From Anodontia alba (Eukaryota > Mollusca > Bivalvia > Lucinida > Lucinidae): DNA of 64,000 nt. The position numbers were made by a program, and so were the translations under genes. The stretch lies in contig OZ024837.1 in assembly GCA_964016985.1 (NCBI GenBank), forward strand, positions 38,346,713 to 38,410,712, given 5' to 3'. Positions 1 to 10,700 of this stretch are shown here, one piece after another. Every line of letters begins with the position of its first letter. Within the stretch, counting starts at the first letter, position 1. The notes below the pieces were generated by a model. That model saw only the letters and a list, made by a program, of their open reading frames with translations. It did not search any database and had not been told where the DNA came from.

Positions 1-420
1 ACCAAGAAAACTTTGAGGCTGAATCTTGATATACAGCATCGGGGACTCAAGGTCTGCCAAGACTGTCCAAATGATGCTCTTAGGTTGACAGTTGACCTTT
101 TCACGGCAAGGTCAAATTTGCGTCCATATGCATTTGCATGGGGAAAATATTTAATAAATCATTTTCTCAAAATGTATTAAAGGCTAATAGCTGAAACATA
201 TAATGTATGTTTGAATTTGCAAAACCTATGAGCTACAACCAAAAGTTTGTCGCCCAGAGTTATCTGCCCTTGTCCCTGGGCTGTATACCATATATAAAAT
301 AATGTAATCTTTAACCCCCATCCCCACTCCCCCGGGCTATACCATTGTATAAAATCATGTAATCTTATCTTTAAACTCCACCCCTCTTTATCCGCCCTTG
401 TCCCTAGGCTTTTTTTTTAC
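1..420. repeat. dispersed repeat, edge copy (same family as 62340-63560)
   Basis: The stretch around 'gactcaaggtctgccaag', 'aggtcaaatttgcgtcc' and 'gttatctgcccttg' recurs in the same order at 62548-62860 and again at about 63020-63330. This copy is cut by the window edge. No coding potential is visible. It looks like a moderately diverged dispersed repeat whose unit is about 450-500 bp. Confidence 0.65.
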
Positions 421-609
421 TCTCTTGCACAGAGATTTGCTAACTCAGTTCTTTCGTAGACAAACCTCTGTTTTATCTTCCACCATTTCATTGATAATTG
501 CTTATTACGACTATTTATAATCAGAGGAATCCTCTTCAGCTGAACAGCCAATCAGAGCACCTGTTACAACCAAACCACTTAGCTACCGTGTGATGCAAAC
601 ACACATCAG

Positions 610-665
610 CTGCTGTCAGTTTATATATCTTACGCAGAGCAACTGATCAGGTAGGTATTTGGTGA
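610..665 (+). promoter_or_regulatory. possible TATA box followed by a donor-like site
   Basis: A 'tttatatat' motif near 620 lies about 30 bp before 'gcagagcaactgatcag|gtaggt', which resembles the end of a non-coding first exon and its splice donor. It could be the 5' end of gene 1, but the stretch is not open to exon 1 and no transcript is available, so this is only a candidate. Confidence 0.15.
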
Positions 666-821
666 TAATTTAGGGATAATTTTCGTAATTCTGCATAAAA
701 ACATAAGTTATGGGTATTCATTAGAAACGAGGCAACTCTTATGAATGGCAAAACAGGTACAACTATCCCTAAATTATCGCCCAAAAAACCTCGCCTTATC
801 TGTTTCTCAGGTACCATGTTG

Positions 822-1196
822 ATATTATGCTCTTACATTAATGGAAACCGTTTATTCAATAGGCTTTTTGGCTAGTGCAAACTCGTTTTTGATTCCCTAG
901 GAAATTCTTTAAATAGCCCAAGAAAATAAATATTCATGGATATTTTAGGGAAATTTTCTTATTTCATCATAAAAATGTATATGGTGTTTACTCATTAGAA
1001 TCGCCTCATTGATTCGATTCTAATTAGTGCACTCAACATACCATTATTATATAGAAGATCAAAAACATTCCTAAATTATCCTTTTTTGCCGCCCGAACTT
1101 GCGCCATGAATAACCCTCAGTATCTCGAATACCCATGTCTCAAAGAAATTTCGATGGTCCCAAAACTGTTCGTGCCACTGAGGTTTTACTTTACTG
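822..1196 (-). mobile_element. family K hairpin MITE, copy 1
   Basis: In reverse orientation this carries the family K landmarks: an outer part with 'gttcg' and 'gggaccat', then a core hairpin 'tagaatcgcctca...' at about 990-1020, then 'gggactcaaaa' like sequence. The outermost ends of the family read CAGTCAAACTTCAA and its inverse in the better copy at 38368-38742, flanked by TA. No ORF. This copy is diverged. Confidence 0.55.
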
Positions 1197-1466
1197 TACC
1201 TTATACTGATAGATTCTTGGCAATATAACTTGAAGTTATCATGCATCCCCTAAATATCATCCCTTATCATACTTTTATTAAAGTTTTAAATCTTTGCATT
1301 TCATTATCTGTTTATGTATATAAAAGCAGATGGATGAGTAGCAAGCCGTTCGACTGTGATCGCGCGATCTGGGTTTACACTGTTCGCTACCATCTGTCTG
1401 TCCCGGTACTTTTGGTAAATACGATGATTTAGAGAAACGTACTTACAACATTATTTTATTTTTCAG

Positions 1467-1564
1467 TCAAATATGAAGCAGATATTTTCAACATGAAGGT
1501 GGTGATCGACAATTCTTTTAAGGATTTTGTCATAGCAAACAACGAAATTGCAGCATATCATCAG
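1467..1564 (+). CDS. gene 1 exon 1 (first visible)
   Basis: The acceptor 'ttattttatttttcag' precedes the exon and the donor 'CAG|gtaaat' follows it. The frame with two leading bases is open and reads KYEADIFNMKVVIDNS... through ...AAYHQ, leaving in phase 0. The frame continues before the first ATG, so this is more likely an internal exon with an upstream partner than the start of the gene. An internal ATG at 1494 could serve as a start. No family recognised. Confidence 0.45.
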
Positions 1565-1780
1565 GTAAATAAACACGAAGTCCTAACCTCCAGTTTGTAT
1601 ACTGACACAAAAGTCGCAAATTGTGGTAAAGTCAATTTCACTACGATAAAATCGGAGCCGGTACGAAAAAAAATACGGAAATTAATGACCGTTTTGTTTT
1701 TTTTCAAAACCAAATCTATGGCAAAAATATCGACCAATCAAATGCTGACGAAGATTAAGATGGCGGCAGCCATGAACCGT

Positions 1781-2225
1781 CATTATTGCATAACAGGCAG
1801 TGCCGCACGTTATTAACAGCCGTGCATTAACCGGCGAAAAGCCGTGTATTAACAAGGCAATCCACGCCCTGTTAATGCACGGCTACGCAACTTTCAATAT
1901 GCGTATACCGGGGCCACAGAATTGCTGTCGTCACGAGATGTGTAATGTCCGGCCCTAGAACGAGCATAGTCCGTGGAAATTGCGTTCGCGAGACATCAGT
2001 GAAAAGGCGAAAGAAAATAGTGCAAGAAATAACGCGAAATGTAGCAAATGTTTTCAGTTTTTATGCAATAATAGCGATCGAGCACGTTTTTTCAATGCAT
2101 TAACATTCGCCAGGTCCCTTGGGAGGTGTTGAAAACCGCGGCCTTCGGCCTCGGTTTTCAACACCTCCCACGGGACTTGGCGAATGTTAATGCATGAAAA
2201 ACCATGTTTGATCCCTATAATAAAA
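1781..2225. mobile_element. family D element, copy 1 (long central palindrome)
   Basis: An element of about 445 bp with three copies here (also 23874-24321 and 30683-31112). It begins with 'cattattgcataa', contains 'gccgtgcattaac' and 'cggcgaaaagccgtg', and has a central inverted repeat at 2097-2193 with arms of about 48 bp around 'ccgcggccttcggcc'. It ends near 'gatccctataataa'. No coding capacity. It resembles a non-autonomous DNA transposon. Confidence 0.7.
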
Positions 2226-2339
2226 CAGGAATACAAATTAATAACATGCCGTCTAACTGTACTGTTAAAGGCTGATAACCGTATGCAAACAATGATGATG
2301 ATGTGCAGTTTCGTTCTAGCAATAGCTAATCCAAGCTGG

Positions 2340-2385
2340 GAAGAAAAAAAAAAAAAAAAAACAAAAAAAAAAAAAAAAAAAAACA
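2340..2385. repeat. A-rich homopolymer tract
   Basis: Nearly pure poly(A) interrupted by single C residues. It produces spurious Lys-rich and Phe-rich frames on the two strands. It may be the tail of a retroposed sequence, but no body could be identified next to it. Confidence 0.8.
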
Positions 2386-2639
2386 AACTAGCGAGTGTAA
2401 TTGTTTTCCGCCAATATATGACTGGTCATGTAGTCGAAGTCCGTGCGACTTTATTGCGACTGGATATACGCAGAATTACGGATTCGCTATGAAATTGACT
2501 TTTGGTGTTTTTAATTTCTTCAAGAAAGCAACCACTCAGACACGATCTGAGACAGAAAGTAAACGTGACACAATATGAGGTAAATACACATGTGCCGTTT
2601 CGTGCGACTTTGGACCTATTGTCGTATTTGTAATCCTTC

Positions 2640-2862
2640 AGTGTGCAAGCCCGATGTTTTATCGTCTCTGTGAATTAATGTTGGCAAAATTAATTCAGAG
2701 ATACGATGAAAGATCATTTCATTTTCGATCCATTTCAAAAACGAGAGACTAACTAAAATTTTACAGGCTGTCAGATGCCATATTTTTTGTCTATGTGAAT
2801 ACCATATATCAATTTATTAAACCTTTCTTTTAAAATGTCTATTTTTGAGGAATACGGAGCAT
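2640..2862. repeat. family N repeat, copy 1
   Basis: The hairpin 'atcgtctctgtgaattaatg...ttaattcagagatacgat' followed by 'aaaattttacaggctgtcagatgcc' and 'ttattaaacctttctt' is repeated at about 31565-31775 in the same order. This is a short non-coding dispersed element with an internal hairpin. Confidence 0.55.
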
Positions 2863-3059
2863 TAACCGTAATGAGACAGAAAGTTAATAATTTAGACAAT
2901 TCCAAGGAGACAAGTTGCATGAAATTGCTAAAACTTTTTTTTATCTGGACAAAATAAGAAAATGTCACCAGCTTGTGACCTGCTTAATTCGCCAGAGAAT
3001 GGTAGGGGTTCATGCAAAAATGTAACTAAAGATGCCCGGGAAATGCCACATTCACGAAA

Positions 3060-3200
3060 CGTAGCTTTTCGAGGCACCAAAAGAAGGAGAGAGGAATAAA
3101 AAACTGGCAAAAAAAAAAAAAAAAAAACGCCAAGGATGAAACCTTCGACTCGCGTGAAACCTCACCTTTAATTCTGATCCAGCTCCAAATTGCAGGTTTA
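3060..3200. repeat. family E repeat fragment
   Basis: The segment 'gaggcaccaaaagaaggagagaggaa' plus a poly(A) interruption and 'ctcacctttaattctgat' matches stretches at 25118-25300 and 19320-19620. It is a truncated, non-coding member of the same dispersed repeat group as 32365-32705. Confidence 0.4.
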
Positions 3201-3264
3201 TTATTTTTTTATTGATTGATTTATTTTATGCGTGTATTAAATGTTAATACATGTATTTGTATCA

Positions 3265-3560
3265 TTATACGCGCCGAGTCAAGCGAAAAGGAGCCATCGA
3301 ACAAGCGCAAAATGCGCAGATTCTAATCAGCCTCCCTGCTAGCATTCTACATAAATCTACAGCGGGCCGTTAGTGGCCCGTCAGCTACCCTGACGGGCCT
3401 CTAACGGCCCGCTGTAGATTTATGTAGAATGCTTACTGGGCTGTGCTTGCGGAAACACTTATTGGGGTCTTAGCTCTCCATTCGTACATTCTGTAGTACA
3501 ATAATTCTGCTAGCGGACAGTGAAGGCCTTGGTCATAATCTTGGCCTTTGCTGTGTGCAT
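3265..3560. repeat. 'gcgcaaaatgcgca' repeat with an inserted perfect palindrome
   Basis: The outer part (gcgccgagtcaagcg ... gcggacagtgaaggcc ... catatgcccacgg) resembles copies at 12485-12740, 31170-31370 and 52620-52855. Inside, 3345-3434 is an almost perfect inverted repeat with arms of about 43 bp (agcattctacataaatctac and its complement) around 'cagctaccctg'. This suggests a small foldback element inserted into a larger one. Confidence 0.5.
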
Positions 3561-3640
3561 ATGCCCACGGCCAAAATGCTACTTTTTGTTTTATGATATA
3601 CTTCTAATCGACTCGTATTCTCTTGAATTTCCTGTTCCAG

Positions 3641-3811
3641 GGTTCGGTATCTTGGGGAAGACACACGTTTACTCCCGGTCTAACAACAGATGGGTTCCCG
3701 CCTCCTGGAGATCTAGGTTTGTCATTCGACCTTAGGATTGAGGTTGTAAGCAAATTACTAAAAATAGCGGCTTCAGCTGGTGCTATAGATGGTAACGTGA
3801 CCTACTTTACG
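3641..3811 (+). CDS. gene 1 exon 2
   Basis: The acceptor 'cctgttccag' and donor 'ACG|gtacgt' bound a 57-codon exon in phase 0 at both sides. The translation starts GSVSWGRHTFTPGLTTDGF, continues through a proline-rich turn (PPPGDLG), and then a hydrophobic or amphipathic stretch (SFDLRIEVVSKLLKIAA). It joins in frame with exon 1 and exon 3. Composition and open length support real coding; no family recognised. Confidence 0.5.
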
Positions 3812-3954
3812 GTACGTGGTGTATTTTCTTCTTAACCCATCACCACTGAGTTTCCGAAGTGGACTTTTCCGTATCAGAATTGGGATATGTCTATCATTAC
3901 ATTTTGGGATGTTAGTCGTAAATCTAGATCAGAATGTTAAACAGTGAGGATCCA

Positions 3955-3992
3955 GATTAGACGGCTCATCTGGATATAAACTGTTTACAAAA
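3955..3992. repeat. family C hairpin fragment
   Basis: A short piece, 'ccagattagacggctcatctgg', ending in 'aaactgttta', matches the inner hairpin of family C (see 45656-45730). Confidence 0.35.
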
Positions 3993-4487
3993 AGCATATG
4001 TCTCGGTCTACAGTGTCAAAAGTGCTAATATCGTACAGACAATCCTCTTTATACCGACACTCGATACAACGATAAAATTCGTTATAATGAAACTTTGACT
4101 GTCACGAAACCTTCGCTTAAGAGGTAACAATTAGTCACAAATTATGCAAAAATAATGTATTTAATACTTTAAAGAAACATATGTTTTGGAAATTTGTTAG
4201 AATCGCCTCAGAAAGGCAATTCTTACAAACTAGTATCCAAAACATGTGTTCTGTAAGGAAATAAGAACAAAGCAATGCCTTTCTTACATATCGGTCTGTT
4301 CATTACGTATTCTGTACAACAGCAAATTCATTTTAATGGCAACGTCTTTGGGAACAAATGCTCTTTTTGTTGTAACGAGGGTTCACTGTCCCGTGTTATA
4401 CGTTTAGGTCAACGTATATTGAAAAATAGTAAAAAAAAATGTCAGGGAAAATCCACTATCACAGAATATAGCCTACCAATGACAGCG

Positions 4488-4781
4488 CATTTCGAAAACT
4501 TTCCTATTCAAATATACTGAAAAGTTTAAACCCCACCCCCACCCCCACAAAAAATGAAAATTTTCAGATAAAAAATTCTGATATTTTTCATATTTCTGCT
4601 CAAAACATAGATTGTGGGTACTCGTTAGAACCGCCTCGTCGAGGCGGTTCTAACGAGTACCCACAATCTATATTTTGAGCAGAAATAGGAAAAAACAATG
4701 TATACCCCTTTTAACCCATGTTTTACTGTATAAAAATGGGGCTTGAGGGGGTCAGCATTATATAGGCGTGTTTTTGTGATG
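4488..4781 (-). mobile_element. family A hairpin element, copy 1
   Basis: It starts 'catttcgaaaactttcctattca' and ends 'aggcgtgtttttgtgatg', with a perfect central hairpin at 4601-4680 (gggtactcgttagaaccgcctcg and its complement). Family A is about 280 bp. Its ends read CATYACGAAAACA and the inverse, one arm carries 'cctattcaaatatactgaaa', and the other carries 'aaaccccacttttatatag'. No ORF and no clear target duplication. Confidence 0.85.
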
Positions 4782-5041
4782 AACAAGAAAATCGAACAAG
4801 CCAAGACAAACAACACACATGTCAAAAGGCAAACAAAAGCAAAGCAGCCAAATCTGTCTACCCAAACAAGTTGATCGCAATGCTAGATACAAGAAGAAGA
4901 CAACGGACAAGACAAATCTGCAAAGAAGCTCGGCAGCGAGCAGCAACAAGGCCGCATCAGAACAAACAACATACGTGTCACAAGCCAAAGAAAAGCGAAA
5001 CAGCAAATTCCCTCTTCCCCAACAAGCTGATTGCAATACTA

Positions 5042-5488
5042 CTGTCCTTTCGACATCTCTTGGAAAGACGTTTTTTGCTTGGCGTTTTATTTTAAATGAA
5101 AATATTTTGTTCTGATTGACCATATCTTATCAGAAACCATTTGTCTTTTATGTTTCTGTGTTTTGTTCTAAAATATTTACACAAAAATTAAAGTTACGGC
5201 CAAAAGTTGGTCTGACCTATGCAATTTCTATAGTAAAGTGATTTTTTGGAATTTTTGTCTGAGAAAATATTTTTTACTTTTCTTTGCTGAATTTGAATTA
5301 TTGATGTTTTACAACAATATTGTGAAAATTTCAGAAAAATTGAACAATAGGAACTTGTTGAAATTTTGGCTCCAAGTTACCTACCCTATAGACTTCTGCA
5401 TGATTTGGCTTCATTTTTACTATGTGAAAAAGTGAAAATATTTGATTTTTAAAAAACCAATGACTAGAATAATTTTTTTTGTACATAG
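5042..5488 (+). mobile_element. family I DNA element, left part (interrupted by the LTR retrotransposon)
   Basis: This begins CTGTCCTTTCGACATC after a TA and continues collinearly with the intact copy at 27435-27994. The retrotransposon at 5489-11792 splits it, and the rest is at 11797-11908, ending GATGTCGAAAGCACAG before a TA. Joined length is about 559 bp against 560 bp for the intact copy. Inverted ends of about 40 bp and the TA duplication suggest a Tc1/mariner-type or related non-autonomous element. Confidence 0.8.
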
Positions 5489-6078
5489 TGTTACGAGCCA
5501 GGCGTAACGAGAAAGAAATGAAAGTGAAACCAGCAACAAGCTTTAACTTATTAACAATATTTATTCACAAAAAAAATAAGACAAGATTCAAAACAGAAGA
5601 ATGTAAGTAGACAGTACCTTTCAAGTTTATGTCACAAAGTCCCTCTGAAATAATCCATGAGAATTTATAAAACAAATCCTTTGAATATCAGTTTCTGATC
5701 CCACAATTTAATGTTCCTGAATTCAGAATTTAAGTCCAGAATGAATAAACTAGTAAAGTAATCCAGTATAGAATAATTTCCAGTGAAAGTATACAAAGAT
5801 GCCCAGATGAAAATCTTTTCTCCTTATATAATATCCAAGAAGGTTCTAGAAAAAGAATTTGCTACAAGCATCTCTTATTTTCCAGTTCCAATCAAGAAAC
5901 TTCTAAATCTTCCATGACATTCCAAAAACAACTCAGTCCAGAATCAAGGACGTAAACATCATGTTATTGTAAACATGTTGTTCTAGAAAGTTATTTTTGG
6001 AAACATAGTAAATAAAGCTATTTATGGAAACATAGTAAACATGTTGTTTAAAACAATTGAACACCCTGTTATATAACA
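5489..6078 (-). repeat. 3' LTR of the retrotransposon
   Basis: 590 bp, reading the same as 11203-11792 throughout. On the minus strand it starts TGTTATATAACAGGG and ends GGCTCGTAACA. A TATA-like TATATAAGG lies at 5822-5830 (minus) and a poly(A) signal AATAAA at 5560-5565 (minus), which would end the transcript in this copy. Confidence 0.95.
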
Positions 6079-6090
6079 CTTCCCCTCTTC
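6079..6090 (-). other. polypurine tract
   Basis: On the minus strand the purine run GAAGAGGGGAAG lies directly against the 3' LTR, the expected place for plus-strand priming. Confidence 0.8.
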
Positions 6091-6214
6091 AGGGAAAAGA
6101 AAGATTTATGTAATAAAGCTTTCTTTTGCCATAAAATTATCATAAAATAAAATACTGATAAAGGCAATTATTATCTTATATACAGCAAGTTACAGGAAAC
6201 CACAGATCAAGACA

Positions 6215-7771
6215 TCATGCTCTGGACAAGGCATCAGGAATAATATTATCTTTTCCCCTGATATATCTGATGTCAAGATTGTATTCCTGTAACAACAGGC
6301 TCCATCTGAGCAACCTCTGATTCTTGTTTTTCATCTTATGTATGAAAGTCAGTGGATTGTGATCACTGAAAACAACAATAGGTGAGGACGAAGAAGTCAG
6401 ATAAACTTCAAAATGTTGAAGAGCAAGAATGAGAGACAAACATTCTTTCTCTACTGTAGAATAATTCTTTTGATGTTTGTTGAACTTTTTGGAAAAGTAA
6501 CAAACTTGATGATCCACACCATTGTCATCCTCTTGCAGTAATACACCACCTGCACCAACATCACTCGCATCTACTGCTAACTTGAATTCTTTATTAAAAT
6601 TCGGTGCCAAGAGAACCGGCTCACTTCTCAGTATGGCTTTCAGTTTATCAAAGGCATTCTGACAATCACTGGTCCACTTAAACCTCATTCTTTTACTAAG
6701 TAAATTAGTCAGTGGCTCAGCAATGACAGAAAAATTATTACAGAATTTTCTGTAATAACCGGCCATACCAAGAAACCTCATCAGTTGTCTTTTGCCTGTG
6801 GGCACCGGAAAATTTGAAATAGCTTCAACTTTAGCCTCTATAGGTTTAATCTGACCATGACCCACAACATGTCCTAGAAATGTTAAAGTTGCATGACAGA
6901 ATTCACTTTTAGCAAGGTTTATTGTCAATTTTGCTTCACTTAGTTTATCAAAGAATGCTTTGATAGTTCCAAGATGGTGATTCCATTCATCACTGTATAT
7001 GATGGCATCATCGATGTAAGCATCGCAATGCTCGATTCCAGCTATTATGGTGTTGATTAAGCGTTGAAATGTTGCTGGAGAGTTTTTCATTCCGAAAGGC
7101 ATTACTTTATAGTGATATAATCCATCAGGAGTAACAAATGCTGAGATCTCTTTGGCTTTTTCTGTGAGAGGAATTTGCCAAAATCCTTTCAGAAGATCAA
7201 ATTTAGTTATATATTTTGAATTTCCAACTTTGTCAATACAGTCATCCATTCTTGGTATGGGAAAAGTGTCTGTTTTACTCAAATTATTGACCTTCCTGTA
7301 ATCGGTGCACATCCGATATGTTCCATCAGGTTTTGGCACAAGAATGCAAGGTGAACTCCATTCACTTTGACTTGGTTCAATGAAATCGTTGTCCAGCAAA
7401 TACTGAATTTCCTCCTTAAGATATTTTTGTTTTGTTGGGTTCATTCTGTATGGATGTTGTTTGACAGGTTGTGAGTCCTCAACATTCACATCATGATAAA
7501 TTTTGTCAGTCCTTGTAGGAATGTCCGGAAATAAGTGTTCATATTGATAAATTAACTGTTTCAGTTCTTTTCTTTGGACTGGATCTAGGTGTGAAAGTTT
7601 CTGGTCGAGATCCTTTAGAATGTCAGAATTCTGAAGTTTTGATGAAGCAGGATCAGATTTGGTGAATTTCATGTCTTCAGAGTTCATTTCACTTTGTTCC
7701 TGAGGGACTGAACTAACAACACTAATTGGTGTAACAGAAGAGCTATCCCTATCTATGTATTGTTTAAGCAT
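6215..7771 (-). CDS. retrotransposon ORF2: reverse transcriptase and RNase H
   Basis: 518 residues. The RT domain runs from about residue 95 to 345, with catalytic D192 (in FDLLKGFWQ) and the box YIDD at 252-255; VMPFGMKNSPATFQ at 223-236 is typical of Ty3/gypsy. RNase H follows, with D401 (AVDASD), E443 region, D470 (FSDHNPL) and D513 (PDALSRA), and the protein stops right after it. The remaining 136 bp before the 3' LTR have no room for an integrase. The ORF overlaps ORF1 by 19 bp in the -1 frame. Its ATG at 7771 overlaps the candidate slip site, so it is probably made as a fusion by frameshifting, although internal initiation is possible. It copies element RNA into DNA in cytoplasmic particles. 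Confidence 0.95.
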   Translation of the reverse strand: MLKQYIDRDSSSVTPISVVSSVPQEQSEMNSEDMKFTKSDPASSKLQNSDILKDLDQKLSHLDPVQRKELKQLIYQYEHLFPDIPTRTDKIYHDVNVEDSQPVKQHPYRMNPTKQKYLKEEIQYLLDNDFIEPSQSEWSSPCILVPKPDGTYRMCTDYRKVNNLSKTDTFPIPRMDDCIDKVGNSKYITKFDLLKGFWQIPLTEKAKEISAFVTPDGLYHYKVMPFGMKNSPATFQRLINTIIAGIEHCDAYIDDAIIYSDEWNHHLGTIKAFFDKLSEAKLTINLAKSEFCHATLTFLGHVVGHGQIKPIEAKVEAISNFPVPTGKRQLMRFLGMAGYYRKFCNNFSVIAEPLTNLLSKRMRFKWTSDCQNAFDKLKAILRSEPVLLAPNFNKEFKLAVDASDVGAGGVLLQEDDNGVDHQVCYFSKKFNKHQKNYSTVEKECLSLILALQHFEVYLTSSSSPIVVFSDHNPLTFIHKMKNKNQRLLRWSLLLQEYNLDIRYIRGKDNIIPDALSRA

Positions 7772-10700
7772 GTTAACATGACATAAGTGTTAACAATGTA
7801 ATTAACATCACTAATCTGTTTATCTACAGTGTAAGGGCCGTAATATCTGGCTTGCAGTGGTTTGCCAGGAATAGGCAAAAGAGCAAGTACCCTGTCTCCA
7901 GGCATGAATTGTCTTTCTTTTGCATTTTCATCATACCAACGTTTCATTTTCCTTTGTGCTGACTTAAGATTGGTCCGAGCAGCTTCACAAGCTTTAGACA
8001 GCCGGTCTTTAAAATCTGATACATACTGAAGTAAGTTCAGAGAACTGTCATCATTTGAGAGAAATTTCTCTTTCAAAAGTTTCAAAGGTCCACGCACAGT
8101 GTGGCCAAATACCAGCTCAAATGGGCTGAAACCAAGAGATTCCTGAACAGATTCTCTAACGGCAAACAACAACAAATGAATGCCTTCATCCCAATCTTTT
8201 TCAGTATCAAAGCAGTATGATCTGATCATATTTTTCAGTGTCTGATGAAATCTTTCAAGGGCACCTTGACTTTCAGGATGATAAGGTGACGATTTATATT
8301 GAGTAATGCCCAACTCGTGCATGACCTGTTGAAAAATTCCAGACATAAAATTAGAGCCCTGATCCGACTGAACAGAGTTTGGAAGGCCTACAAATGTGAA
8401 AAACTTTACCAAAGCCTTAACAATATTCTTTGTTTTAATATTCCGAAGTGGAATGGCTTCTGGGAAACGTGTAGAAGCACACATTATAGTGAGAAGATAC
8501 TCATGGCCTGCCTTGGTTTTAGGCAAGGGACCAACACAGTCAATAATTATTCTGCTAAAAGGTTCATCAAAAGCAGGTATGGGCTGTAAATGAGCTTTTG
8601 GTATTGTCTGGTTGGGTTTTCCTACCATCTGACAAGTATGGCAAGATTTACAAAATTGAGAAACGTCAGATTTTAACCCTGGCCAGTAAAAATGGTTAAG
8701 AATTTTGTGATAGGTCTTGTTTACACCTAAATGACCTGACATGGGAGTCTCATGGGCCAAGTTCAAAATTTCAGGGCGATAAACCCTTGGAACCACTATT
8801 TGGTGGTTAACAGTCCACTCGTCTTCTGCTGAGACATCAGGAGGACGCCATTTTCTCATTAAAATGTCATTTTTGACATAAAAACAGACTGGGACTTGAT
8901 CTATTTCTTTCTCATCTAAAGCCCTTTCAAGCAAAGGCAAAATTTCAGGATCGTTATGCTGTTCCTTACAAAGTTGTGACCTTGACACCAAGTCATGACC
9001 TTGACCTTGGTCATTTAATACTGAAGAGTAATGACTGGACTCTGACTTGTCACTTAAGTCTGTCTGCTTGCCAGACAGGCTGGGTGAAAGAGAATTTATA
9101 ATCTCGTCTGTAAAAGACTGACCCAAAAAGGTATCAGTTAAATCAATTTCCCCATCATTCTGTTTTGCTTTCTTTGCCATGGCCCTTGTAACAGCACAAG
9201 ATGGGTACAGATCAGGGATTTCCTGTTCAATGGGATCAGGTGGCTGATCAAGACAAGGTATAGTAGTCAAAAGTGGATTTACCACAACCTTATCTCCTGC
9301 TAAGTCATTGCCTAACAGTAAGTGAACACCTTTAAAAGGTAAAGAAGGTCGAATACCAACAGCCACTAAACCAGTTACCAAGTCTGAGGATAAATAAATG
9401 TTATGAAGAGGAACATTAACAAATCCACACTCTACACCCTGAATAAGGACACTTGTCCCAGAAGAAGTCTTCTCAGAAAAAGGCAGAGTATCTGCTAAAA
9501 TAAGGGATTGAGAAGCTCCAGTATCTCGTAAGATTTTAATTGGGGTAGACTGGGCATAGTCACTATTTAGTGACACAAAACCATCTGATAAGAATGGTTC
9601 ATAAATCTCCATAACAGAATCAGTCTCAGGCCTTTCGGTCTGGATAGGATCTTCCTCCTTAACACATGACTGTGGTTTTGACCGTAAAGAGGTAAGGCCT
9701 GTAGGTTTAAGCCCCTCTTGTTTTTCTTTCTTTCTTTTCAAATGTAAACATTCAGATATAATATGACCTGTCCTTTTGCAATAATTGCAAATTGGTTGAG
9801 ATAAGGGATTTTGATCTTTATTTTCACCAGAAGGTTTGGGTTTGGGAGTAATTGTTTGGCTATGACTACCAGGTGGATTACTAGGACTATGTTTAGATCC
9901 TGAATGTGGGAAAAATGGTCTTCTAGAGGGATTTGACTTATTAATAAAGGAAACTTTATGTGTTAAAGCATAATCATCTGCAAGTCGAGCTGCAGCTTCC
10001 AAAGTTTCAACCTGTTTCTCATCTAAAAAGGACTTAATGTCTGAATTTATGCACCTTTTGAACTCCTCTACAAGCATGAGCTGCCTAAGTTTTTCATGAT
10101 CGGAGCCAATTTTCTTTGAAGAGCACCACCTATCAAATAGCTGTTCTTTAGTTCTAGCAAATTCAACATGGGTCTGCTCATTTTCTTTCTTACAGTTCCT
10201 AAATTTTTGCCTGTAAGCCTCAGGGACCAACTCATAAGCCTTAAGAATTAATTCCTTTACAGTATCATAACTGGAGCTCTGCTGGACAGTCAGCTGAGTA
10301 TAAATTTCTCGAGCCTTCCCAATTATAACACTTTGCAAAAGCAAGGTCCAATGCTCCTTTGGCCATTTTAAATTTTCTGCTACTTTTTCAAAATGAAGAA
10401 AATATTTGTCAACCTCTTTTTCTTGAAAAGGGGGAACTAATCTGATGTGTTTGGTAATGTCAAAATGAACGCCAGAGTCTAAAGGTTGCCGTTTTACCGT
10501 CATATTTTGCATTTCTAATTCTTTCATTCTTAATTCTGTATCAAATTTTAATTTTTCCCTTTCTATCTGCATTTGTCTTTCTTTTTCTTTCTCCCTCTCT
10601 TCCATTTCCATTCTTTCTTTCTGCACTCTTTCTTCCATTTCCATTCTTTCCTTCTGCATTTGTCTTTCTTGTTCTAATCTTAATTTTTCTAACTCAATTT

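Noticed and set aside
4758..5123. 121-codon minus frame with a 98-codon plus frame opposite
   Set aside because: Spans the border between a family E like repeat and family I; no homology, and both strands are open by composition.
8299..8593. Plus-strand frames inside the retrotransposon
   Set aside because: They are antisense shadows of the integrase coding region.
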